Assembly: GCA_937863195.1 (NCBI GenBank)
Contig: CALMET010000125.1
Span: 1 to 18,958 of the forward strand
From: an uncultured bacterium
GTDB taxonomy: Bacteria > Patescibacteria > ABY1 > SG8-24 > 2-12-FULL-60-25
Direction: 5' to 3'
Length of the DNA: 18,958 nt
Below are positions 8,455 to 17,395 of the stretch, piece after piece. Below the pieces are notes generated by a model that did not search any database, was not told the origin of the DNA, and saw only the letters and a list, made by a program, of their open reading frames with translations. Each line of letters opens with the position of its first letter. Positions within the stretch are counted from its first letter, which is position 1. The position numbers and the translations under genes are program-made.

Positions 8455-8479
8455 GGCTTATATTGCGCTAATATTAGCC
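8455..8479. other. AT-rich inverted repeat in the divergent region
   Basis: GGCTTATATT-GCGCT-AATATTAGCC pairs with one mismatch. It sits between the rnj promoter and the promoter of the 8617 gene and could be an operator shared by the two divergent units or a small hairpin. No function is shown. Confidence 0.35.
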
Positions 8480-8514
8480 AAATATCGGTCCATGAAGAGT
8501 GAAAGATGGTTTAC

Positions 8515-8543
8515 TTGACCTTTTAATAATATTATGGGATACT
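8515..8543 (+). promoter_or_regulatory. Strong sigma70-type promoter of the 8617 gene
   Basis: TTGACC (8515-8520), 17-base spacer, TGG extension (8535-8537) and GATACT (8538-8543). Transcription should start near 8550, giving a leader of about 65 bases. Confidence 0.75.
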
Positions 8544-8552
8544 GCGCCCTCT

Positions 8553-8605
8553 CGATCTTGTCAGATCGTGAGAAAAACACTCTTTATCCCTGCAATACGC
8601 AGGAG
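8553..8605 (+). promoter_or_regulatory. Leader hairpin and Shine-Dalgarno of the 8617 gene
   Basis: CGATCT (8553-8558) and AGATCG (8563-8568) form a hairpin with loop TGTC close to the expected 5' end. AGGAG (8601-8605) lies 11 bases before GTG 8617 but only 2 before GTG 8608, so 8617 is the likelier start. Confidence 0.55.
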
Positions 8606-8616
8606 AAGTGAGTCAC

Positions 8617-9159
8617 GTGGAGAATACTGAACAACAAGAAGACGCTGGAGTGGTTATGCAACTCCAGATTCGGACCGATCTCGAGCGAGTGCATGAGCTC
8701 TTGCAGGTCATCTTCGGTTCTGACTCGGAGGCTTATGAAGCCTTCATGCAGTCCTTCGAAGACGACTATGACAATGACGTCGTGCGTTTGATTGCGATCT
8801 GTGATGAAGCTATGGTGATCTGTTCTGATCCTCAGAGCCCGTACTACCAGTTCGCGCTCAGAAAAAGGTTGATGCAGTTCGCGGGCCAGATCGCCGGCAC
8901 CAAGGACAGCGGTTTGCGCATGCGGCATCTCAATGCCTGCGCTGAGTACATCCGTAGTCGAGTGATGAACAAGTCACATGCGAATGAGCTCGTGAGCATG
9001 ATCTATCTCAGGATCGTGACGAACCGTGACAATCCGGTTCAAGTCGTTACATCGGTGGTCAATCAATTGCCGAAAGGCCCACAGTCAGAGCTCTTTGAAA
9101 TCAAGAAGCGGTATCTCGGATTCGGCCCAGAGCCCATCCTCGAGAACGAACCTTCTTGA
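8617..9159 (+). CDS. Unknown 180-residue all-helical protein
   Basis: I do not recognise this protein. It is acidic at the N-terminus, rich in predicted helix throughout (LERVHELLQVIF, DNDVVRLIAICDEAMVIC, ALRKRLMQFAGQIAG), and has no signal peptide, membrane helix or catalytic motif that I can see. The C-terminus (KKRYLGFGPEPILENEPS) looks like a loose tail. GTG 8617 is preferred over GTG 8608 because of Shine-Dalgarno spacing. It is a single-gene unit with its own strong promoter, a 65-base leader and a terminator directly behind it. Codon style (mostly ATC for Ile, CTC/TTG for Leu) resembles the helicase at 3417-5150 more than the adjacent genes. The strong promoter suggests good expression; the function is unknown. 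Confidence 0.85.
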   Translation: MENTEQQEDAGVVMQLQIRTDLERVHELLQVIFGSDSEAYEAFMQSFEDDYDNDVVRLIAICDEAMVICSDPQSPYYQFALRKRLMQFAGQIAGTKDSGLRMRHLNACAEYIRSRVMNKSHANELVSMIYLRIVTNRDNPVQVVTSVVNQLPKGPQSELFEIKKRYLGFGPEPILENEPS

Positions 9160-9165
9160 TCTGTG

Positions 9166-9210
9166 CCCGGTGCGCCTCTTGGCCTCTCTGCCAATGCTCA
9201 CCGGGTTTTT
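9166..9210 (+). terminator. Two-tier hairpin terminator of the 8617 gene
   Basis: Outer stem CCCGGTG (9166-9172) with CACCGGG (9199-9205), inner stem TTGGC (9179-9183) with GCCAA (9190-9194), followed by TTTTT (9206-9210). It starts 7 bases after the stop. Confidence 0.82.
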
Positions 9211-9217
9211 CTTTCGT

Positions 9218-9262
9218 AAAAAAACACCCCGTCATCCCGAGCGCAGTCGAGGGACGGGATGA
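9218..9262 (-). terminator. tRNA-Leu terminator made of a REP-like inverted repeat
   Basis: TCATCCCG (9232-9239) and CGGGATGA (9255-9262) form an 8-bp stem. CCCGTC (9228-9233) with GACGGG (9253-9258) is an alternative pairing. On the - strand the stem is followed by GGGGTG and then seven T. The stem contains a GTCATCCCGAGCG...GTCGAGGGA sequence of the kind I remember as a dispersed repeat in many bacterial genomes. Confidence 0.7.
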
Positions 9263-9268
9263 TTTTTA

Positions 9269-9355
9269 TGGTGGGCAAAGAGGGACTTGAACCCTCATGA
9301 CCTTGCGATCGCTGACACCTGAAGCCAGTGCGTCTGCCAATTTCGCCATTTGCCC
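9269..9355 (-). tRNA. tRNA-Leu (anticodon CAG)
   Basis: 87 bases with CCA encoded. Acceptor GGGCAAA pairs perfectly with TTTGCCC, followed by A73 and CCA. The D arm carries GGCGAAATTGGCAGACGC. The anticodon stem CTGGC/GTCAG holds the loop TTCAGGT, with CAG at 34-36. The long variable arm (GATC-GCAA-GGTC) marks a class II tRNA, and the T arm is GAGGG-TTCAAGT-CCCTC. It closely resembles E. coli tRNA-Leu(CAG) from memory and reads CUG codons. It begins 19 bases after the stop of the solute-binding protein gene; a weak TTGGAC/TAGAAA pair upstream could be its own promoter, or it may be processed from the longer transcript. Confidence 0.95.
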
Positions 9356-9374
9356 ACGTGTCGCCGTTTCTACC

Positions 9375-11210
9375 TTATTCCGCTTTCCACGTCCAATGGG
9401 TATTGATGTACCATTTGTGGATGTTTTGAAAGCGATCTGATGGGCGTGAGATGCCTTCATTCGTGACGCCTTTGACGTCGGTTGTAATGGCATAGGCATA
9501 CGAAGGACGGAGCAAGAAGTAGGCGGCAAATTTTGATTGCACGGTATTCATGAAGGCTTGTCGTGCTGTCGCAATCGCTTCGGTACTCGTTGCATTATCG
9601 ATAGCAACAAGGGCGGCATCAACGTCACGATCTGAAAGGTTCGAGAAGTTGAGACCCGTTCCAGCGGCCGCAGCGCTGCTCCAAAAGGGTTTCATATCTT
9701 GGTTCGGCGAGAGTTGAACGTTCGTGACATAGACCTGGTGGGTGCGGTTTGCCACGATTTCACGCACGTCAGTAACGATGATAGTGACCTTTGCCCCCGC
9801 AAGCGACCAAAAGCGTTGAAGCGCTTCTGCGACTTTTTGGAGGTCGGGCTGTTCAGGGACGCTAATCGTAATAGAGAGTTCTTGTGCGGTCGAAGAGGTG
9901 CTTGAAGCACTGCCAGAAGTCTTCAGTGTACGCACCGACGCACCCTCGGCCAAAATCCAACCCGCGTCATTCAATGCTTTGCGCGCCGCATCAAGGTCTG
10001 CGATTTGCGTCGATGAAGCATTTTCAATAAACGGATAAGGTCCATTTACGAGAGCTGACGGTGCTTGCAAGAGCCCTTGAATATCACTTGGTTGGATGGC
10101 CTTCATCAATGCCTCGCGAATCTTCACGTCTTTGAGTACGTTGTCCTTGGTATTAAAGAAAACGACGGTTTCTTGTGGGAGTTCAAGCTGAACCGTGCGG
10201 ATTTTGCCCGAGTTGAGAGCCTTCGCATCGCCCCATGGCAAAAAGGCAAGGCCGCTTACTTGTTGCTGCTTAAGGGCATCTGCGGCGGTTTTGCGATCAG
10301 GATAAAATCTAAAACGAATATGTTGAATATTCGGTTTGATACCGTAAAATGAATCAAACCGTTCAAGATCGTAGTGTAGAATCGCGCCTTTGCTATCGCG
10401 GGTAAACGCCGTCACGCGATAAGGTCCGCTGCCAATCGGGCGGATATTCAAGTCGGCGAGCTGAGCATTGGTTTCTTGGATCTCATTCCACAAATGTTCA
10501 GGCAAGATACCGAAGGTGAGGTCCAATAAAAACGTTGGACGGACTTCAGGTAATTGAAACTGTACCGTTACGTCGTCGACACGCACGGTCTGCACATCTT
10601 TCAGCAATGAACTCACAGGCGAACGCCAAGCGGCATTTTTTGCGGCAGCAACGGTAAAGAGCACATCATCAACATCAACCGTTTCACCATCATGAAAGCG
10701 TGCATCTTTGCGCATGACGATTTGCAACGTTTTGCCATCGTCAAGCCATTGGTAGCTTTCGGCTAATTCAGGCAATGGGCTCAAATCAGGCCCAACACGA
10801 AAGAGTCCAGAGAAAATCAGTGAGGACAAATCACGATCAACATCGTTTGCTGGGGCAAAAAGCGGATTCACGAGCTTTGGTGAGCCGATCAATGCCTCAA
10901 TATAGGTGCCCCCAACGTTAGGGCTCGAGACCGTATTATGGCGAATAATTTCGGTCGCAAGCATGCCGGCAGAAACAACAAGCAAAACGACAGCGAGCCA
11001 AAAGATACGCTTCTCTTGCCCAGAGAGCACGCGATTTACAAAACGTATTTGCTTGAGGCCATGCGCCGGCTTAGGATTGCTAATCGCTAAAACCAAGGCA
11101 TGATCATCTTGTGACTGTGGGGCGATCTCGGCATTCGCGCGGTCGTTTTTTTGCCAAAAAAAGACCCGTTGCCAAGCGCGTTTCAATCGATCGAAGAACG
11201 TGATAGGCAT
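9375..11210 (-). CDS. Membrane-anchored family-5 extracellular solute-binding protein (peptide type)
   Basis: SBP_bac_5-type binding protein of the OppA/DppA class, expected to bind peptides or similar solutes outside the membrane. Counting from ATG 11210 (611 residues): residues 1-68 are a basic cytoplasmic tail, about 69-88 one membrane helix (IFWLAVVLLVVSAGMLATEI), and the binding domain starts with GTYIEALIGSPKLVNPLF (101-118). The family hallmarks are the SGLFRVGPDLSPLPELAESY stretch, RKDARFHDGETVDVDDVLFT and RPIGSGPYRV. There is no lipobox, so anchoring is by the helix. A longer TTG start at 11258 lies inside the secG terminator and is rejected. No permease or ATPase is in the window, so its partners are elsewhere or absent. 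It lies downstream of secG on the same strand. The substrate cannot be read from the sequence. Confidence 0.92.
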   Translation of the reverse strand: MPITFFDRLKRAWQRVFFWQKNDRANAEIAPQSQDDHALVLAISNPKPAHGLKQIRFVNRVLSGQEKRIFWLAVVLLVVSAGMLATEIIRHNTVSSPNVGGTYIEALIGSPKLVNPLFAPANDVDRDLSSLIFSGLFRVGPDLSPLPELAESYQWLDDGKTLQIVMRKDARFHDGETVDVDDVLFTVAAAKNAAWRSPVSSLLKDVQTVRVDDVTVQFQLPEVRPTFLLDLTFGILPEHLWNEIQETNAQLADLNIRPIGSGPYRVTAFTRDSKGAILHYDLERFDSFYGIKPNIQHIRFRFYPDRKTAADALKQQQVSGLAFLPWGDAKALNSGKIRTVQLELPQETVVFFNTKDNVLKDVKIREALMKAIQPSDIQGLLQAPSALVNGPYPFIENASSTQIADLDAARKALNDAGWILAEGASVRTLKTSGSASSTSSTAQELSITISVPEQPDLQKVAEALQRFWSLAGAKVTIIVTDVREIVANRTHQVYVTNVQLSPNQDMKPFWSSAAAAGTGLNFSNLSDRDVDAALVAIDNATSTEAIATARQAFMNTVQSKFAAYFLLRPSYAYAITTDVKGVTNEGISRPSDRFQNIHKWYINTHWTWKAE

Positions 11211-11217
11211 AGAGTCA

Positions 11218-11223
11218 ATTGTA
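11218..11223 (-). promoter_or_regulatory. -10 element of the solute-binding protein gene
   Basis: Read on -, TACAAT ends 7 bases before ATG 11210 and no Shine-Dalgarno is present, so the mRNA is probably leaderless. The -35 region (TTCGTT, 11241-11246) is weak and lies inside the secG terminator stem. Confidence 0.5.
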
Positions 11224-11227
11224 GGGT

Positions 11228-11250
11228 AAAAGCTCTTCAAAACGAAGAGC
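11228..11250 (-). terminator. secG terminator
   Basis: On -, GCTCTTC-GTTTT-GAAGAGC is a perfect 7-bp stem followed by TTTT. It begins 8 bases past the secG stop. The short T-run makes it weak, so some readthrough into the next gene is likely. Confidence 0.6.
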
Positions 11251-11258
11251 AGAAACAA

Positions 11259-11480
11259 TTACGCGAGCACGAGGTTCAAGATGGCGGCACCAAAAAACAA
11301 GACGGCGGTACCGATTGTCACGTAGAAAATAACCTTTTCAAGGCCACGCTTGGTGCGAAAGACGCTCGAATCACCGCCAAAAGCGGCGCCAAGGCCAGAG
11401 CCGCGCTGCTGAAGCAAAATCAAGATCGTTAAGACGACCGAGAGAGTGATCATTACAATAGCGAGAATAGTTTGTCTCAT
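11259..11480 (-). CDS. secG: Protein translocase subunit SecG
   Basis: Small membrane subunit of the SecYEG channel that assists SecA-driven protein export. It has 73 residues from ATG 11480: helix 1 about 3-23, the SecG signature LLQQRGSGLGAAFGG (22-36) in the cytoplasmic loop, and helix 2 about 51-72. Length and two-helix layout are normal for the family. A longer GTG start at 11492 would add SADM and falls within the -10 of the promoter, so ATG 11480 is preferred. It is transcribed away from the DsbA-like gene, and the solute-binding protein follows on the same strand. Confidence 0.94.
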   Translation of the reverse strand: MRQTILAIVMITLSVVLTILILLQQRGSGLGAAFGGDSSVFRTKRGLEKVIFYVTIGTAVLFFGAAILNLVLA

Positions 11481-11490
11481 ATCGGCGCTC

Positions 11491-11519
11491 ACGTTAGCGC
11501 AAGGCGGGCATTACGTCAA
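11491..11519 (-). promoter_or_regulatory. secG promoter
   Basis: Read on -: TTGACG (11514-11519), 17-base spacer, TAACGT (11491-11496), then 10 bases to ATG 11480. The expected leader is only 3-4 bases. It has the same -35 and a similar -10 to the rnj promoter. Confidence 0.6.
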
Positions 11520-11552
11520 AGCCGGTGGGTGATGTCGAGTGAGGTCGAGACA

Positions 11553-11561
11553 TGGTACAAT
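11553..11561 (+). promoter_or_regulatory. Extended -10 of the DsbA-like gene
   Basis: TGG (11553-11555) plus TACAAT (11556-11561), ending 7 bases before ATG 11569. The same TACAAT-N7-ATG layout occurs at the solute-binding protein gene. The ATG at 11560 overlaps the -10, so it is not a likely start. Confidence 0.55.
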
Positions 11562-11568
11562 GCGACGC

Positions 11569-12333
11569 ATGATCGCCTGGCTCTCTTCACGTCCTGAACA
11601 CCGTTTTGGCATAGGTAAGGCTATTGGCGTACTTTTTCTTTTATTATTGGTCACGGGGACATTGGCTTTTGTTCGCCAGGTCTACCAATACTATTCAGAT
11701 ATCCGTAGTGGTGAGATTGACCCTGTTTTTGAACGCAGCTTTGGTTCGAGCGTGAGCAACCGCTCAGTATCCCCAAATGTGAGCAAGTCTGACCTGCTAC
11801 GCTTGCAGTCAGATGACGCTCCGTCCATCGGTTCTAAAGATGCGCCCGTCGTCATGGTTGAATTTTTGGACTATGGTTGCCCATTCTGCAAGCAGTCTTT
11901 TGAGCATGTGCGACAACTTGTTACCGAGAGACCAGATGATGTGCGCTTGATCGTACGTGACTTTCCGATCGAATATCTGCATCCGGGGGCAACAAGGGCT
12001 TCGATGGCAGCGCGATGCGTGATGCAAATCGATCCAAATAAATTCTGGGGATACCATGACCGTCTCTTCTTGAATCAGCAATTTGGCGACAAAGATTTGT
12101 CACGCTACGCGCAAGAGTCTGGTGTTTCGGTAATGTTGTTTGAGGACTGTCTTGCTTCAGAGCGCACCCGCCCCGTCGTCGAGACCGACATCGCGCTCGG
12201 ATTGCAAACGGGCGTACGAGGGACACCAACCTTTTTCTTCAATGGTCACCGTGTGCAGGGCTCGCTTGATCGTGAAGCGTTTGATGCCATTATAAAATGG
12301 CTCGGCAAGCAACATACGAATTCAACCAAATAA
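11569..12333 (+). CDS. Membrane-anchored DsbA-family thiol:disulfide oxidoreductase
   Basis: Thioredoxin-fold protein expected to form or shuffle disulfides outside the membrane. It has 254 residues from ATG 11569: a short basic N-terminus, one membrane helix about 13-35 (FGIGKAIGVLFLLLLVTGTLAF), a linker, then the DsbA-like domain from about 80. The redox motif is CPFC (94-97) in FLDYGCPFCKQS. The cis-proline loop GVRGTP (Pro210) is present, and the helical insert lies between. This resembles the DSBA/BdbD-like group (thioredoxin_4) often paired with VKOR in Gram-positive-like cells, but no VKOR or DsbB is in the window. The next gene begins 3 bases after the stop and encodes a protein with 28 cysteines, a likely substrate. 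Two further cysteines (140 and 184) may form a structural pair. Confidence 0.93.
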   Translation: MIAWLSSRPEHRFGIGKAIGVLFLLLLVTGTLAFVRQVYQYYSDIRSGEIDPVFERSFGSSVSNRSVSPNVSKSDLLRLQSDDAPSIGSKDAPVVMVEFLDYGCPFCKQSFEHVRQLVTERPDDVRLIVRDFPIEYLHPGATRASMAARCVMQIDPNKFWGYHDRLFLNQQFGDKDLSRYAQESGVSVMLFEDCLASERTRPVVETDIALGLQTGVRGTPTFFFNGHRVQGSLDREAFDAIIKWLGKQHTNSTK

Positions 12334-12336
12334 CCT

Positions 12337-14457
12337 ATGAAAACTCTCTTGCGCCGCTTCGCCGCCGCCCTCTCTCTTGCCTCGCTCGCCTTGAGCTGGC
12401 CTTTAGCCTTTGTTTCTGCACAGACGCAAACGGCTCGTCGTATACTCATCATCGGTGATAGTCAATCAGTGAATTTAATGAGCAGCGGAGGGCTGGGTCA
12501 GAAGCTTTCAGCATCGGGTATTACGGTGGTGGGTCGCTATACCAAGGTTTGTTGGGGTGTAGAGAGTATGCTCACAGGTGTGCCAACGGTTGCAAACGCT
12601 AATTGTAATACTGGAGGTCCGGTTTCAGACTTTTTAAGCCAAAATTCTGGCACATATGATGCCGTGGTCGTTTTTTTGGGCGGTAATGATTGTGCGAGTA
12701 CGCGTCCATGCGCAGCAAACTATGGCAGTAAGATCGATCAATTAATTGCGCTCCTGCAACCAAAATCAACAAACATTATTTGGTTCGGGCCTACCTATTA
12801 CGAATCTCCAGATAAGCATGTGCAATCGAGAACGTTCATGAATAGCTATATGCCGTCGAGGGTGACGCATTACTACGATCTCTGGGATTTAACGACATCA
12901 ATAACTAAGCCACCGGGTGATGTGCACTTCGACAGAAGAGATCCGGGTGGATATCCAAGATTCGGTGAACTTGTCGCACCAATCATTGCTAGCTTCATTA
13001 ACGGAACACCCGTTGCCCCGGTTACGAGCGCTTCAACGGACTCTGGTACACCTCCTCCTACCGCTGACGTTCTCGGCCGTTCTCCAGAAGAAGTTCAAGC
13101 GCAATTAGCGGCACAATGTGCGGATAGAGACCCGGTCTTTCCTGTGCGACTCGGTGTCGGTATCGGCGGGACGACCGAAGTAAATGGTCTCACCGAGTAT
13201 ATTAACGTTGTCTATCGCTATATGACGGCCATTGTTTTGGTGGTCGCGATTGTTATGGTGACTTATGGCGGTTTTCGCTACCTACTGGCGGCATCACCGA
13301 TTGGCGTAAAAGACGGCAAGGATGTTATTAAAAACGCCATTGTTGGAATGGTACTCGTGCTGGGTGCCTATGTGATTTTGAATACGATTAATCCCGCCAC
13401 GACGGTTTTGCAGTTTACTGAACCGCTAGAAAATATTGCCTGTGTTGGGTTTGTGCCAAGTATTGGACAATTACGACCTGGCTTGTCAGAAACAGCAAGA
13501 CAGGAGTTGAGAGATGCTCCTGTTGGATCAGTGATATCGTATTGGGATCCACTGTTATTACGTGCAAGACCAATGATTTCCTGCAATTCAGGAGGTACGC
13601 CTACTGGCACGAGTGACATGGATGCCGTTCGAGCGATTTTTAGTAACGTTGTTTCAGGCTCGTGTCCCGCGAGTCAAGTATGCGTTGAAGCGGATGAATA
13701 CGCTGAAGCAATTTCAAACACAGATTTGCCAGATTATAACGAGGGCTTACAAAATTTTTGCTCGAATGGTGGGCTATATAGCGTTTGCTCGGCGGCTGAG
13801 CATTGTGATGAGAGCGCTGGACTAGTATGCTTGGGTCATTCTTATGCGGCATGGGATGAGTGGCAGGTCTGTGTAAAAGAAAGCGGCAATGAAGAGGGCT
13901 CTCCTTGCGGAAGAGGGATTAGAACGTCATCAGGGCCTGGTGGTGTGATGCCGGTCGATGCAGGGTGTGCGAGTGGGCTAGAATGCGTTGAAAGACAATA
14001 TAACTACCCAAATGATGCTGAGGATGTACCAAATGCACTTGTTATCAACAGAGATTTAAAAGTCTGTGCAAAATCAGTCCCAACGGCGACACTGGCTGAT
14101 ATTAGGACAATAAATGGGAGTACAGAAGTGATTCCAAGCAGCATTTGTAAGTATCATCGTGACTGTAGAGATGAGGGCACGAGATGTGTGTCTGATGATG
14201 TTTTAGATAATAAAAGAGTCTGCGCTCCGCGGAATGCAACGGACGGTGCTGTTTGCGGCTTAGTCCGTGAGGGTAATGCCACACAAACATTTTTCCCCTG
14301 CACCGGATCAGACGGATTCACTTGTGTGTTTTGCCCCGATGAAACAAATGCCGTGAGAAACTGGACCCCTTTAAATGGTTCAAACAGGCTTTTCGATATC
14401 GGGCAGTGCAAGCCCTCGGCAGCAGTACGAGACGGTCTTAGATGCGCGGGAAGCTAA
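12337..14457 (+). CDS. Secreted fusion: SGNH-hydrolase-like domain, VirB2-like membrane domain, cysteine-rich tail
   Basis: A 706-residue protein with an unusual domain order. Signal peptide 1-28 (cleavage near VSA-QT). An SGNH/GDSL-like domain follows at about 35-220: block I GDSQS (40-44, Ser42), block III GGND (115-118), block V DVHF (His197). The usual Asp three residues before that His is Gly194, with Asp195 beside it, so activity is uncertain. A Thr/Pro/Ser linker (221-245) leads to a two-helix domain of VirB2/TrbC pilin type (about 265-365; helices 293-316 and 329-350, YGGFRYLLAA between). The tail 366-706 carries 22 cysteines from residue 416 on, arranged in two similar blocks. Co-transcription with the DsbA-like gene (3-base gap) fits a disulfide-rich extracellular tail. 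The substrate and the role, whether envelope ester hydrolysis, adhesion or part of a pilus-like apparatus, are unknown. Confidence 0.88.
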   Translation: MKTLLRRFAAALSLASLALSWPLAFVSAQTQTARRILIIGDSQSVNLMSSGGLGQKLSASGITVVGRYTKVCWGVESMLTGVPTVANANCNTGGPVSDFLSQNSGTYDAVVVFLGGNDCASTRPCAANYGSKIDQLIALLQPKSTNIIWFGPTYYESPDKHVQSRTFMNSYMPSRVTHYYDLWDLTTSITKPPGDVHFDRRDPGGYPRFGELVAPIIASFINGTPVAPVTSASTDSGTPPPTADVLGRSPEEVQAQLAAQCADRDPVFPVRLGVGIGGTTEVNGLTEYINVVYRYMTAIVLVVAIVMVTYGGFRYLLAASPIGVKDGKDVIKNAIVGMVLVLGAYVILNTINPATTVLQFTEPLENIACVGFVPSIGQLRPGLSETARQELRDAPVGSVISYWDPLLLRARPMISCNSGGTPTGTSDMDAVRAIFSNVVSGSCPASQVCVEADEYAEAISNTDLPDYNEGLQNFCSNGGLYSVCSAAEHCDESAGLVCLGHSYAAWDEWQVCVKESGNEEGSPCGRGIRTSSGPGGVMPVDAGCASGLECVERQYNYPNDAEDVPNALVINRDLKVCAKSVPTATLADIRTINGSTEVIPSSICKYHRDCRDEGTRCVSDDVLDNKRVCAPRNATDGAVCGLVREGNATQTFFPCTGSDGFTCVFCPDETNAVRNWTPLNGSNRLFDIGQCKPSAAVRDGLRCAGS
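13786..14067 (+). repeat. Cysteine module 1 in the fusion protein
   Basis: Residues 484-577. Cysteines 484, 490, 498, 512, 524, 544, 550 and 577, with spacing C-x5-C-x7-C-x13-C-x11-C(G)-x19-C-x5-C-x26-C. Matches module 2 by pattern, not by close sequence identity. Confidence 0.55.
14146..14409 (+). repeat. Cysteine module 2 in the fusion protein
   Basis: Residues 604-691. Cysteines 604, 610, 617, 629, 640, 655, 663, 666 and 691, with spacing C-x5-C-x6-C-x11-C-x10-C(G)-x14-C-x7-C-x2-C-x24-C. The shared landmarks are a Cys-Gly after the fourth spacing and a [VQ]C-[AK] close to the end. Confidence 0.55.
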
Positions 14458-14460
14458 CCC

Positions 14461-14489
14461 TTGATCGCGAGCGCACAAAGTGCTAGCCT
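14461..14489 (+). promoter_or_regulatory. uvrA promoter with overlapping palindrome
   Basis: TTGATC (14461-14466), 17-base spacer, TGC extension (14481-14483) and TAGCCT (14484-14489), then 9 bases to the ATG. GCAC-AAA-GTGC (14473-14483) and GCGAG/CTCGC (14467-14471 with 14488-14492) form nested inverted repeats across spacer and -10. They could be an operator or a weak terminator for the upstream gene. Confidence 0.6.
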
Positions 14490-14498
14490 CGCGCCAAC

Positions 14499-17353
<2,855 letters not shown>

Positions 17354-17357
<4 letters not shown>

Positions 17358-17382
17358 CCTCTTTCGTGATTTTCGCTAGTCT
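17354..17382 (+). promoter_or_regulatory. rplS promoter overlapping the uvrA stop
   Basis: TTGACC (17354-17359), 17-base spacer, TAGTCT (17377-17382), then 13 bases to ATG 17396. The uvrA stop TGA (17355-17357) lies within the -35 hexamer. The expected leader is about 6 bases. Confidence 0.6.
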
Positions 17383-17395
17383 TCTCGCATTCTCT

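Noticed and set aside
8608..8616. GTG 8608 as start of the unknown helical protein
   Set aside because: Only 2 bases from AGGAG; GTG 8617 has usable spacing.
9269..9357. Alternative tRNA boundary with acceptor GTGGGCA/TGCCCAC
   Set aside because: It would give a non-A discriminator and misplace U8; shifting by two gives a perfect acceptor stem, A73 and an encoded CCA.
11211..11258. Upstream TTG start for the solute-binding protein
   Set aside because: It would place the start codon within the secG terminator stem and upstream of the TACAAT element; ATG 11210 fits better.
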